DNA of 52,328 nucleotides. It comes from Prevotella sp. GTDB taxonomy: Bacteria; Bacteroidota; Bacteroidia; Bacteroidales; Bacteroidaceae. The translations under genes were made by a program, and so were the position numbers. Positions 37,363 to 45,901 of this stretch are shown here, in pieces; the first letter of the stretch is position 1; the number at the start of each line of letters is the position of its first letter. The notes under the pieces were generated by a model. That model was not told where the DNA came from. It saw nothing but the letters and a program-made list of their open reading frames with translations, and did no database searches. The stretch is taken from positions 1 to 52,328 of the forward strand of contig JAFYJN010000025.1 of NCBI GenBank assembly GCA_017538105.1. Reading direction: 5' to 3'.

Positions 37363-39597
37363 TCAATATCTCACTAATGTGGAACCTCTGACGGCACTAT
37401 CGGCAGAGGTGACTTGCACGGCATAAACTCCGTGTGGCAGATGACCAAGGGCGACAGTGGTTTGGCTGATGCCTTTGGAGATGTCGGCTGACAGCACTTT
37501 TATCCCCGAGGTGGCGTAGACCGTCACCTTGGCATCATGGACAAGCGGTTGGTCGAACGCGATGGTCAATTGGCCATCGGCAGCCATGGCGAAACGGGCA
37601 TGGCGTGGCTGGTAAGTATCTATTTCCTGTATGCCCGTAAACGAGAGCACGTCGAGGAGACCCCGATACACATCTATCTCTCCAAAGCCGTCATTGTTGT
37701 TGGGATAGGTGGCCGAGGGATCCACATGACGTGACGTGCGCGAGAGCACACCCATCACATCATCAGGCGACAGTCTTGGGTTCGCCTGCAGCCACAAGGC
37801 GATGGCACCTGCCACCACCGGGGTCGACATTGACGTTCCCGTGCTGGCACCCCACGGATATTGCCTACCGTCGCGTTCGGTGAAGCGGACAACATCTTCA
37901 GGATCTTCTGTCTCGTAATAATAACTGCTGAAGGAAGAGAGTACGAAGGTGCCGGGCGCCAACACATCGGGTTTGATACGTCCGTCGAATGTGGGGCCTA
38001 ACGATGAATAGTTGGCTTTTGCCCCCCTACCCTCGCCAATTGTCGACACAGGATAGCTATGTTCTTCGCCCTTCCAGTTCGTAAACGACGAGCGGTGGGT
38101 GGTGGCCCCCACACAGATGACACAGGGAGCGCTTCCTGGCGAATGGACACCATAGACTCCCTTCTGGAACCCGCCAAATCCATAGCCACCGGCTAGGTAG
38201 CCACTACCACGGATATACTCCACTTCGGCACCCAGTCCCACCACCTCAATGGTGATATGCTGGCGCGTGCCTATCTTCACATCGATGGAGTCGGCGGGGT
38301 TGTCGGGGTCGGGCATACGTCCAAGTGTGGAGATGCGCCCTTCAAGCACCATCTCCTCGCTGTTGTAACATGAGGGATAGCCCATCACCGTGATGTAATA
38401 AGGCAGGAAAGAGGTGATGACCGAATCCTTCCACTGTTGGTTCTCGGCACCCATGACATCGGCCATGGTGAAGGTCTTCACCTGGGAGGTTCCACCATCG
38501 TTATATACTGTCACGCGCATGGAGAACGGCTGGGCACTCTTCGTCGTGAACGACAAGGACGACCCGTCTGCCAGCACCCGCGCTCCCGCACTCTGTTGGT
38601 TGGCGGCCTTGACGAAATAATTGTCGTAATGTCCTGTATTCCCAGCCGATGCCACGAGGATATGTCCTGGACCCGCCAACGCCTCGAGATAGGAATAGTA
38701 AAGCACGTCGTCGCCACGGAAATCCTGCCCGCTGCCCTCGCTGAACGACACCACGCAAGGCTTGCCTTGTGCATCGGCATAGTCGAACAGATATTTGAAG
38801 CCCAGCGCGTCGGTGGCATAGGTGTATTTATAGTAGTCGGCGGGGCTGATGAGTGGAGCATCTTTGTCCACGGCGTTGGCCACGATACAGATATCGCTCT
38901 CGTAGGCCATGCCACGGAAGGGAGTGTCGGCACCACTACCCGCCGCAGTGCCCAACGTATGCGTGCCATGTGTCATAAAATCGCCATCGCGTGAACGTCC
39001 CAAGGCTCGTATGGCATCCTCGCCCACATAGTCGGCACCCACATAGAGCGTGCTACCGAGGGTGTCGGCACTGAGCATGTCCCAGAAGGCACCAATGCGG
39101 TAGTGGGAGCCGTCAGCGGAGAAGAAATTGGGATGACAGAGATCGAAGCCCACATCTTGCACACCCACGACAACACCTTGTCCCGTATAAGCCTGCGGCA
39201 ATGCCTCGCCGGCATACACGGGCAGCGCATCGACGATGATGGCTGTGGTGTCCATGAGCAACTGGTGACTTCTGTTGGCTTCTATGCGCAATACCTGTGG
39301 CTGTGCGGCCAAGGCAGAAAGTCGGCCAATCGGTATGGAGGCGATGAAGATATCCCCTTTCCTGTCGAGCATCCGCGCACCTTGTGCGGCAAGCAGCGCG
39401 TCGCCATCACCCTCGATGCGCACGAAAGCACATAATTCGGGCGTTTTAGTCCACGCCTTTCCTGCCGCCTTCGCTTTAGAGGATGTCTGCTCCTGACATA
39501 TCTCACGCACCCACGCTGACAATTCAGCCTGGTGATTCTGCGCTGTCGCCGTCATGGCAACAAGCAGACAAATGAGAAGCGATAGCGTTTTCTTCAT
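37363..39597 (-). CDS. Secreted S8 (subtilisin-like) serine protease
   Basis: ATG at 39597 gives a 744-residue protein with a signal peptide (MKKTLSLLICLLVAMTATAQ). A propeptide-like region of about 110 residues precedes the subtilase domain. The catalytic triad is Asp148 (VGVQDVGFD), His210 (MTHGTHTLG) and Ser589 (STGTSMSTPVVAG); a PA-type insertion separates the His and Ser parts. The C-terminus (GIKVLSADISKG...LPHGVYAVQVTS) has the form of a type A sorting domain for type IX secretion, so export to the surface is likely. Natural substrates are unknown. A -7 box lies about 20 bp upstream of the ATG. Confidence 0.9.
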   Translation of the reverse strand: MKKTLSLLICLLVAMTATAQNHQAELSAWVREICQEQTSSKAKAAGKAWTKTPELCAFVRIEGDGDALLAAQGARMLDRKGDIFIASIPIGRLSALAAQPQVLRIEANRSHQLLMDTTAIIVDALPVYAGEALPQAYTGQGVVVGVQDVGFDLCHPNFFSADGSHYRIGAFWDMLSADTLGSTLYVGADYVGEDAIRALGRSRDGDFMTHGTHTLGTAAGSGADTPFRGMAYESDICIVANAVDKDAPLISPADYYKYTYATDALGFKYLFDYADAQGKPCVVSFSEGSGQDFRGDDVLYYSYLEALAGPGHILVASAGNTGHYDNYFVKAANQQSAGARVLADGSSLSFTTKSAQPFSMRVTVYNDGGTSQVKTFTMADVMGAENQQWKDSVITSFLPYYITVMGYPSCYNSEEMVLEGRISTLGRMPDPDNPADSIDVKIGTRQHITIEVVGLGAEVEYIRGSGYLAGGYGFGGFQKGVYGVHSPGSAPCVICVGATTHRSSFTNWKGEEHSYPVSTIGEGRGAKANYSSLGPTFDGRIKPDVLAPGTFVLSSFSSYYYETEDPEDVVRFTERDGRQYPWGASTGTSMSTPVVAGAIALWLQANPRLSPDDVMGVLSRTSRHVDPSATYPNNNDGFGEIDVYRGLLDVLSFTGIQEIDTYQPRHARFAMAADGQLTIAFDQPLVHDAKVTVYATSGIKVLSADISKGISQTTVALGHLPHGVYAVQVTSADSAVRGSTLVRY

Positions 39598-39615
39598 TAC
39601 AGAACAATAACGCTG

Positions 39616-39623
39616 CAAATATA
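39616..39623 (-). promoter_or_regulatory. -7 box for the S8 protease gene
   Basis: TATATTTG on the minus strand, 18 bp upstream of the ATG. Confidence 0.5.
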
Positions 39624-39704
39624 GATAAAAAAACGGAATAATATAGTTTTTGATCCCGATAAATCATAAATGCTGTCAGAAATGGCTACATTGAGTAGTC
39701 ATTA

Positions 39705-39905
39705 TCATATATAAGATCCCATTCTGTCATATTCATCATTTATCATCTTTAAGCCAAGTTCCCGAAACTCTTCTATGGTCATGACACCATTTGGACACAA
39801 ATATCTCGATTGTTCTTCCGCGTCCCATTCCTTCATCTCTTTTGCCAATTCTTCTTCTGACAACGACTTCAAGTACTCATCGTTTAAATTATGTTTCTTT
39901 CCCAT
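39705..39905 (-). CDS. Small acidic unknown protein
   Basis: ATG at 39905 (MGKKHNLNDEYLKSLSEEEL) gives 66 residues; the longer frame to 39971 crosses a -7 box (TATATTTG, 39949-39956) and is rejected. It is helical and acidic, with Cys in YLCPNGVMT. No known family was recognised. Its own promoter and good codon content argue that it is real. Confidence 0.55.
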   Translation of the reverse strand: MGKKHNLNDEYLKSLSEEELAKEMKEWDAEEQSRYLCPNGVMTIEEFRELGLKMINDEYDRMGSYI

Positions 39906-39948
39906 ATTTACTATTTGTTTATTTGTGGATAATAATCTTCCACTTCCG

Positions 39949-39956
39949 CAAATATA
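39949..39956 (-). promoter_or_regulatory. -7 box for the small acidic protein
   Basis: TATATTTG on the minus strand, 43 bp before the chosen ATG. Confidence 0.45.
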
Positions 39957-40025
39957 ATGCAGGACTCCCATACATCTAAATTATAGTACGAAAAAGAGGA
40001 TGGAGGAAGTGGCGAGGCGATTACG

Positions 40026-40235
40026 CTAACCGTCATACCGACCCCAGTCGATGAGACCCTCGTGTTCGTCATTAGGAATTATCACGCCAAGCAAGATAAC
40101 AGACGAAACTCCAAAAACGATAGCGGCTAAGAAACCCTCTACGCTCAACACAAAGAAGCCATAGATCATCATGACAAAGGAGACGATGACCGTCAAAATC
40201 AACAGAGTCAGCAAGATTCTTTTCAACAATTTCAT
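40026..40235 (-). CDS. Small two-helix membrane protein
   Basis: The 69-residue product starts MKLLKRILLTLLILTVIVSF, has two hydrophobic segments (about 7-30 and 35-53) and a short polar tail (PNDEHEGLIDWGRYDG). No family was recognised. A -7 box TATCTTTG at 40261-40268 on the minus strand precedes it by 25 bp, which supports expression. Confidence 0.65.
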   Translation of the reverse strand: MKLLKRILLTLLILTVIVSFVMMIYGFFVLSVEGFLAAIVFGVSSVILLGVIIPNDEHEGLIDWGRYDG

Positions 40236-40260
40236 GTGAGTCAGTATTTGCGGTTCGCCA

Positions 40261-40268
40261 CAAAGATA
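40261..40268 (-). promoter_or_regulatory. -7 box for the small membrane protein
   Basis: TATCTTTG on the minus strand. Confidence 0.6.
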
Positions 40269-40357
40269 CGAAACATTTACTTATAATGCAAATTTCTCCC
40301 GAAAAATGGCAAAGGATATATACGTATAAAAACTCTACGAGATCCAAAACTAATGTA

Positions 40358-40365
40358 TATCTTTG
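40358..40365 (+). promoter_or_regulatory. -7 box upstream of a 35-codon ORF
   Basis: TATCTTTG, 13 bp before ATG 40379. This is the only signal in the 363-bp gap 40236-40598 apart from the divergent promoter at 40261-40268. Confidence 0.5.
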
Positions 40366-40378
40366 CATCGCTAACGAG

Positions 40379-40486
40379 ATGACAACTAAAGGACACTTCG
40401 AGGGACATTACCTACAACCTATCGCAACAGCTCTCTACCAGTATTCCTATCTTATGAGATGGAAAGGACTTCAACAACAACCCTAG
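40379..40486 (+). CDS. Possible 35-residue small protein
   Basis: MTTKGHFEGHYLQPIATALY, ending LMRWKGLQQQP. The ORF follows a promoter box at a sensible distance and has an unusually structured composition for random sequence (aromatic core, QQQP end). It is weakly supported; it could also be a transcribed leader for the hydrolase gene downstream. Confidence 0.35.
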   Translation: MTTKGHFEGHYLQPIATALYQYSYLMRWKGLQQQP

Positions 40487-40598
40487 CTTCAAATACGGTT
40501 GATGGGAAAAATCTTACCGAAAATATTGAAATTTTATAGGAAAATGAATATATAAAAACGTCTACCCAGAACAAAGAATACGACAAAACCACAAGAAT

Positions 40599-41252
40599 AT
40601 GGAAAAGGAAAAAAGTGATGAATCCCGACAAGTCATAGAGGTATTTGACAAAAATGTTATTGATAGCAGTCCAAAGAATGTTGTCTATCTACATGGCTTT
40701 GGTTCAAGCGGACAGAGTGGAACAGTGCAACATCTAAGGAAAATACTACCCCAATTTAATGTACTGGCTCCTGATATTCCCGTAAGTCCTTTTGATGCTT
40801 TGCCATTTTTGAAAGACTATTGCGAGAAATACCATCCAGACCTTATTATCGGAACTAGCATGGGAGCGATGTATGCCATGCAGATGCACGACTATAAACG
40901 CATTTGTGTTAACCCAGCACTAAGAATGTCGGAACTGACAGACATTCTCAAACCTGGAACATTCATGTATTTCCAACCTACGCAGAATGGTGAAACGCAC
41001 TTTACGATAACGGAAGAAACCATACAACAGTTCCGTGAGATGGAAGAGCATATGTTCGATGGTGTGAATGACAATAACCGCCAATGGTGCTGGGGTTTCT
41101 TTGGCGATGAGGACACTACGGTAAACTGCTGCAAAGAATTTGAACAGTACTTTGCGCCCAATGTGCAGACGTTTCACGGTGGCCATCGTATGAACAACCG
41201 CACTCTTGACCAAGTAATTTTGCCATTTGTAAAAAAAATGTTGGATGAGTAA
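40599..41252 (+). CDS. YqiA/YcfP-type alpha/beta-fold hydrolase
   Basis: The 217-residue cytoplasmic protein has the alpha/beta hydrolase signatures of the YqiA/YcfP (UPF0227) esterase family: NVVYLHGFGSSGQSGT, the nucleophile Ser87 in GTSMGAMYA, WGFFGDEDTTVNC with the acid residue, and FHGGHRMNN with the histidine. Its length fits the family. Natural substrates are unknown. Its stop codon overlaps the start of the next gene by 8 bp. Confidence 0.82.
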   Translation: MEKEKSDESRQVIEVFDKNVIDSSPKNVVYLHGFGSSGQSGTVQHLRKILPQFNVLAPDIPVSPFDALPFLKDYCEKYHPDLIIGTSMGAMYAMQMHDYKRICVNPALRMSELTDILKPGTFMYFQPTQNGETHFTITEETIQQFREMEEHMFDGVNDNNRQWCWGFFGDEDTTVNCCKEFEQYFAPNVQTFHGGHRMNNRTLDQVILPFVKKMLDE

Positions 41253-41502
41253 AGAAAGTATATACAAGAAAGGAGACCGTGTCAAATTCATTTCGGATCA
41301 GCCCAGCGTATATTTAAGCAGATATGCTGATAATGATTCGAAAATTGAGAAGGAAGAACATATTGGTATTATTAAGAATATTCATACTCCATTTAATGGG
41401 GTCTATTTATATCTGATAGTAACCACTACTCCTGTTCGCTGGATATGTCATGTATATGAAAAGGATATAATTGAAAAACTGCCTGATGAATATAAAAGAT
41501 AA
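41245..41502 (+). CDS. Small unknown protein with SH3-like pattern
   Basis: The 85-residue product overlaps the hydrolase gene by 8 bp, a layout typical of translational coupling. The alternating pattern YKKGDRVKFISD...IGIIKNIHTPFNGVYLYLIV suggests a small beta-barrel (SH3-like), and the end is charged. No family was recognised. Confidence 0.6.
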   Translation: MSKESIYKKGDRVKFISDQPSVYLSRYADNDSKIEKEEHIGIIKNIHTPFNGVYLYLIVTTTPVRWICHVYEKDIIEKLPDEYKR

Positions 41503-42458
41503 TCTATTTACCGATGAGTGGGGCGTTACATATACAAACGATGGCCGCACCTTGATGTATGTTGATTCAAATCGTTTTACCTGTGAAGAATATTCCATTC
41601 CAGAAGGAGTAGAGGAGGTAATGGAGAACGCATTTTTGATGATAGGTTCAAGATTGCGAAAGGTACACTTCCCCAGTACATTACGAAGATTGGGATGTAA
41701 TACGTTTCTAAGGTATCCATTGGTGGAGCTAGAACTACCTGAAGGACTCACAGAAGTTCCTGATTATATGTGTGAAGGATGCTGTGAACTGAAAAGAGTT
41801 GTCTTGCCATCAACTATCAAAATGATAATGCATGGGGCTTTTAACTGCTGTAAACAACTTCAGGAGATAAACCTGCCTGAAAGCATTGAGGACATAGATG
41901 GAAGTGCGTTGCGATTCCTTGAGGCAAATTATATTGCCACCGAAACTTAAATATATAAGTTCGGAAATGTTCTATTGCAGTGGGATAGAATCGATAGAGA
42001 TTTCCAGAGACATAACGGATATCTATTATTGGGCATTCTGGGGTTGTAATCAATTAAAAAGGTTGGTAATTCCAGAAAGCGTTACTAACATTGAGGCTGG
42101 AATTGTCAGTTCACATGAAGGCTTTGAAGGAATAGAATGTCATGCGAGGGGTTATCATGTTGAGAATGACGCATTGATAAATGATAAAAATCAAGAGTTA
42201 CTATGTTGCTGGACTCGGCAAAAACACTACACGGTTCCATCTTGTGTAAAACGCATAGCTGACATGGGAGGAAATGATGTTGTGGAAACCATCACCGTAA
42301 ATCAACCTGTAGAACTAATGAGTTCTGAAACGTTTTCCTCCAACATCAATCTAAGATCTGTTGATTTCCGAAGTGGTGATACGGGTATAACAGAGCAGAC
42401 CTTTTGGAATTGTCCGAAATTAGAAAAAACGAATATGAGTAAAAATGAAAACCATTAG
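41486..42458 (+). pseudogene. BspA-type leucine-rich repeat gene split by a frameshift
   Basis: The first frame (41486-41950) and second frame (from about 41898 to 42458) both encode LRR_5 (BspA/TpLRR) repeats: IPEGVEEVMENAF, LPSTIKMIMHGAF and LPESIEDIDGSAL, then LPPKLKYISSEMF, ISRDITDIYYWAF and IPESVTNIEAGIV. A +1 shift near 41905 (after IDGSALR) would rejoin them into one repeat series of about 320 residues. Without a signal peptide the product would be cytoplasmic, unlike surface BspA. The break may be a real mutation, a phase-variable tract or a sequencing error; no long homopolymer is visible at the point. Confidence 0.75.
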
Positions 42459-43230
42459 AGAATATGCAATATTGGGAGAAAGGCACGATATTATGGATGC
42501 CCTGAAATTGCTTACTCAAGCATACATAAATCAATGTGGCATTAGCTTGGGGTGTAGGACTATTGTTTACGATGCAGCTGAATCCTGGCAGGAGCGGTTG
42601 GCTTGGATGGATTTACCATTATCAGAGATGGCCCGAAAGGAGTCGTTAGTGTGTGTGATGCCATTTATCACCAGTGAGTACGACCCCGAAGAATACGACA
42701 AGTATGATATTACAGGTATGGATAAAAAAGAACTTTTGGATGGTTGTAAGCAAATCATTCAAGAGGAGATTTTTGACGAAGCAACAACAGAAGTGCTCTG
42801 TTGGGGATTATTAAAAGCCCTTGAACGCTTTGAACCGCATGTGCAAATCAACGAGATAATCGAAGCGATTTCTTCAGAAGGTATCCCTCTCAAGGGTATT
42901 CTGACAAAGCAACAATGCTGTAACACCACTATTATTATGCAGCAACCCTATCCTGATGTTTGGTTATATGCCACGGAATTGGTACGAGATGCACGAGAAC
43001 TGCTTCTCAAAGGATATGACGACTATCGTTGGTTACGGAGTATGGAAAGTGAGATTATGGCTCTCTATCCGAAATATCAAAAGGAGTTGGAAAACCGCAA
43101 AAAAGGGAGCAATTATAGAAAATTATGTACATTTGATGATGTTTATGGACCACTCGTCAGAGAGACCGTACTGCTTATGCCTGAGAAATTGATACATGAA
43201 TGGTTCGGGCTTGAATTCTATGATTATTAA
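42445..43230 (+). CDS. Unknown protein, coupled to the LRR gene
   Basis: The 261-residue soluble protein overlaps the end of the LRR frame by 14 bp. It is acidic and mostly helical (MKTIREYAILGERHDIMDALKL-like start; LLDGCKQIIQEEIFDEATTEVLCWGLLKALERF in the middle), with no signal peptide, membrane segment or recognised motif. Together with its neighbours it looks like part of an accessory gene set; no function is assigned. Confidence 0.65.
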   Translation: MKTIREYAILGERHDIMDALKLLTQAYINQCGISLGCRTIVYDAAESWQERLAWMDLPLSEMARKESLVCVMPFITSEYDPEEYDKYDITGMDKKELLDGCKQIIQEEIFDEATTEVLCWGLLKALERFEPHVQINEIIEAISSEGIPLKGILTKQQCCNTTIIMQQPYPDVWLYATELVRDARELLLKGYDDYRWLRSMESEIMALYPKYQKELENRKKGSNYRKLCTFDDVYGPLVRETVLLMPEKLIHEWFGLEFYDY

Positions 43231-43265
43231 TCCTACCAGGTATAACGACATAAAAGGAAATAATA

Positions 43266-44060
43266 ATGAACAGAGAAGTAGAGAGTATCTTCAAAGTGAT
43301 ACATTATGAACATATATATAGTAACAAACGCAAGTTACCGTATCCTACATTTAGAGTTAATGGAAGTAATGAAATATATTTCAAAAACATAGAAGATGTA
43401 GAAAGCTATATGCAGAAAGAGGCTGATTTTTATAAAAATAAACTCGTGCATCAATCTTTAGATGACAATTACATGGATATTTTGTATGCATATGTGATTC
43501 TTGAGATTCCTCTAAAAGAAGTGGTGAATGTGGATGCTCTTGATCAATACCTTTCATTCAGGACTTACTTACCAGACGGTACTCTTTGGGGCAAAAATGA
43601 ATATGGACACTTCATGTCAAGACATGCGACTGGTGATGAATACAATTATTGGGGACGCAAGAATCAATTTTGGGGGCGCAAACCAGATGAAATCAAGTTC
43701 AAGCCCGGTGACATTGTGGAAGTTCTTGGCTGCCCAGGAAACGTTTTCTGGAGTAATGAGACCGTGGATCTGGCCATTGTAACGAAGGTACCGCCAACAA
43801 TTGCCGAAGTGGAAGACATGCGGAAGAAGTATATTGAAACTCATAGCGGATATGACCTCTGTGATCATGCCATGAGCATAGAATTTGACCATAGCCTTGA
43901 TACTTATGAGGTAATTCCATATGCCTATGGCAACATAGACCATGCACCGACAGCTTGTGTGTTTAAGCCAACAAAACAAATATCCGCCCAAAGGAAAAAA
44001 CACTTAATGAATTTGTATGAGAAAAATAAATTAGAGCAATCACGACTGTCAGGTACGTGA
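43266..44060 (+). CDS. Unknown protein with a KFKPGDIVEVLG beta-barrel segment
   Basis: The 264-residue soluble protein contains a helical N-terminal half and a C-terminal half beginning EIKFKPGDIVEVLGCPGNVFW, a pattern typical of small beta-barrels, followed by a calcium/aspartate-like acidic region (SIEFDHSLDTYEVIPYAYG). No family was recognised. It is the last gene of the AT-rich accessory stretch and is followed by a hairpin terminator. Confidence 0.65.
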   Translation: MNREVESIFKVIHYEHIYSNKRKLPYPTFRVNGSNEIYFKNIEDVESYMQKEADFYKNKLVHQSLDDNYMDILYAYVILEIPLKEVVNVDALDQYLSFRTYLPDGTLWGKNEYGHFMSRHATGDEYNYWGRKNQFWGRKPDEIKFKPGDIVEVLGCPGNVFWSNETVDLAIVTKVPPTIAEVEDMRKKYIETHSGYDLCDHAMSIEFDHSLDTYEVIPYAYGNIDHAPTACVFKPTKQISAQRKKHLMNLYEKNKLEQSRLSGT

Positions 44061-44087
44061 ATTTCTGTTGAGCACAGCGGCCAAAAT

Positions 44088-44115
44088 ATTTGGGCGGACA
44101 TTTGCCCGCCCAAAT
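44088..44115. terminator. Hairpin between convergent genes
   Basis: ATTTGGGCGG / CCGCCCAAAT with an 8-nt loop; near-symmetric, so it may serve both strands. Confidence 0.75.
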
Positions 44116-44179
44116 CAAGAACAGTATGTTAACCTCTCATCTCCTACATCGATACTGTTCCATAAATAATCATTGAGAT

Positions 44180-45553
44180 TTACAGCCGTCGCAACTGCAC
44201 GGTGAAGTGACGCATGAGCGGTGCCTCCCACTCAATGGCCACGCCATGTGTCACTTGTTCACGGCGGTCAAAAACATTCTTGAGTGCCGCGGCCACCACA
44301 TCCATGTGGTTATTGGTATAGACACGGCGCGGTATGGCCAGACGAAGCAGGTCGAGACCACCGAAACGGTTTTCACGCGTCACGGGATCGCGGTCGGCGA
44401 GCATATACCCTATCTCGCATGCCCGCACACCGGCTTCGAGGTAGAGTTCACAAGTAAGCGTCTGCGCCGGAAACTCCTCCTTGGGCACATGGGTGAGCAC
44501 CTTGTCGGCATCGACGAAGATGGCGTGGCCTCCCGCTGGCCGCTGATAAGGAATGCCATACTCATCGAGACGCGCTGCCAAATGGCGTACTTGCCGTATT
44601 CGTGTGTCAAGCATGTCGAACTCCGTGTTCTCGTCCAGTCCCTGGGCGATGGCATTGAGGTCACGTCCGTTCAGTCCACCATAGGTGACATATCCCTCAA
44701 AGGGGATACAGAAGCCCTTGGCCCCGTCGTACCACTCCTTGCGGCGCGTGGCGATGAATCCGCCCATGTTGACCACGGCATCTTTCTTCGCCGACATGGT
44801 GGCGGCATCAGCTTCTGCGAACATCTCCAAGGCAATTTCCTTGATGGTCTTGTCGGCATAACCCTCCTCGCGCGTTTTGATGAAATAGGCATTCTCAGCG
44901 AAGCGGGCAGAGTCCATGAGCACGGGCACCCCATATCGATGACACAGCTGGCAGGTGGCCTTGATGTTGGCCATGCTCACCGGTTGGCCTCCCACCGTGT
45001 TGTTGGTGACGGTGAGCACCATGAACGGCACCTTTCCCTTGTTTTCGACAAGCACTTTTTCCAATTTCTCCAGGGACACATTGCCTTTGAAAGGCACCTC
45101 GAGCTGTGTGTCGTGCGCCTCGTCGCATGTCACGTCGATGGCTTTCGCCTTGCGGGCCTCGATATGCCCCTTTGTGGTGTCGAAATGGGCATTGCCCGGC
45201 ACCACATGTCCCTCCTTGACAAGTAACGAGAATAGCACGTTCTCGGCCGCCCTTCCCTGGTGAGTGGGTATGACGTAGGGCATGCCGAAGATGGTCTGCA
45301 CCATGTGTTCAAAACGATAAAACGACGTGGCGCCTGCATAAGACTCGTCGCCAAGCATCAATGCCGCCCATTGACGGTCGGACATGGCACCCGTTCCAGA
45401 GTCGGTGAGCAGGTCAATATACACCTGCTCACTTCTGAGTTGAAATACGTTGTAATGAGCCTCTTGGAGCCATTGTTCACGCTCTGCACGCGTACTTTTA
45501 CGAATTGGCTCCACCATCTTGATTTTCCAAGATTCGGCGAATGGCAATTTCAT
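44180..45553 (-). CDS. tnaA: Tryptophanase (beta-eliminating PLP lyase)
   Basis: The 457-residue protein is collinear with tryptophanase/tyrosine phenol-lyase: MKLPFAESWKIKMVEPIRKS start, TDSGTGAMSD, MLGDESYAGATSF, IPTHQGRAAEN, HFDTTKGHIE, GGQPVSM, DSARFAENAYFIK, the PLP lysine in TMSAKKDAVV (Lys256 or 257) and LLRLAIPRRVYTNNHMD. The overall form matches the Bacteroides tryptophanase type, which cleaves tryptophan to indole, pyruvate and ammonia. The PRRVYTNNHMD segment also resembles tyrosine phenol-lyase, so phenol formation from tyrosine cannot be fully excluded. It has an unusually long leader (over 200 nt) with a small ORF and its own promoter. Confidence 0.85.
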   Translation of the reverse strand: MKLPFAESWKIKMVEPIRKSTRAEREQWLQEAHYNVFQLRSEQVYIDLLTDSGTGAMSDRQWAALMLGDESYAGATSFYRFEHMVQTIFGMPYVIPTHQGRAAENVLFSLLVKEGHVVPGNAHFDTTKGHIEARKAKAIDVTCDEAHDTQLEVPFKGNVSLEKLEKVLVENKGKVPFMVLTVTNNTVGGQPVSMANIKATCQLCHRYGVPVLMDSARFAENAYFIKTREEGYADKTIKEIALEMFAEADAATMSAKKDAVVNMGGFIATRRKEWYDGAKGFCIPFEGYVTYGGLNGRDLNAIAQGLDENTEFDMLDTRIRQVRHLAARLDEYGIPYQRPAGGHAIFVDADKVLTHVPKEEFPAQTLTCELYLEAGVRACEIGYMLADRDPVTRENRFGGLDLLRLAIPRRVYTNNHMDVVAAALKNVFDRREQVTHGVAIEWEAPLMRHFTVQLRRL

Positions 45554-45650
45554 AGTCGAATAAAAAATAGGTTAACGTTAATAAAGGTCGGATGTGTATT
45601 TAGTATATAATAATACGGTGCGCCTCACGGCGTAACACTTAGAACAAAAC

Positions 45651-45725
45651 TCATTTCTTCAAATGGTCTTTGTCCTTGATGAATAGGTATTTCGCGGTTC
45701 TTCTTGGTTTGTTGTTTTCCATCAT
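45651..45725 (-). CDS. 24-residue leader ORF upstream of tnaA
   Basis: MMENNKPRRTAKYLFIKDKD plus four residues, ending HLKK. It lies on the tnaA strand between the promoter (45783-45814) and tnaA, about 98 bp before the tnaA ATG. It has the same length as E. coli TnaC but contains no tryptophan. A small GC hairpin (TACGCC GTGA GGCGCA) sits between it and tnaA. It may be a regulatory leader peptide or an independent small protein. Confidence 0.45.
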   Translation of the reverse strand: MMENNKPRRTAKYLFIKDKDHLKK

Positions 45726-45782
45726 ATCATTAACAAGATTGCCTTTGTCCGGTTTCGTCTTGAAAAAAACTAAATTCGTTTG

Positions 45783-45814
45783 CAAATATAACGATAAAAA
45801 AAGTAAAATGCAAA
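45783..45814 (-). promoter_or_regulatory. Promoter of the tnaA transcript
   Basis: On the minus strand the -7 box TATATTTG (45783-45790) and TTTG (45811-45814) are 20 bp apart, a textbook Bacteroidetes promoter. The resulting leader is about 225 nt. Confidence 0.7.
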
Positions 45815-45864
45815 TAATTTGAATATTTTTTCAGTTGCCTGACAAAAATCTTTCGTGACATTCT

Positions 45865-45896
45865 TTTGCTATATTTGGAAAAAAGATGTATTTTTG
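45865..45896 (+). promoter_or_regulatory. Promoter of the DUF3298-like lipoprotein gene
   Basis: TTTG at 45865-45868 and TATTTTTG at 45889-45896, 20 bp apart. The ATG at 45902 is only 5 bp beyond the -7 box, so a leaderless mRNA is expected. Confidence 0.65.
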
Positions 45897-45901
45897 CAGA
45901 A

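Noticed and set aside
44207-45226. 339-codon plus-strand ORF
   Set aside because: Antisense shadow of the tryptophanase gene.
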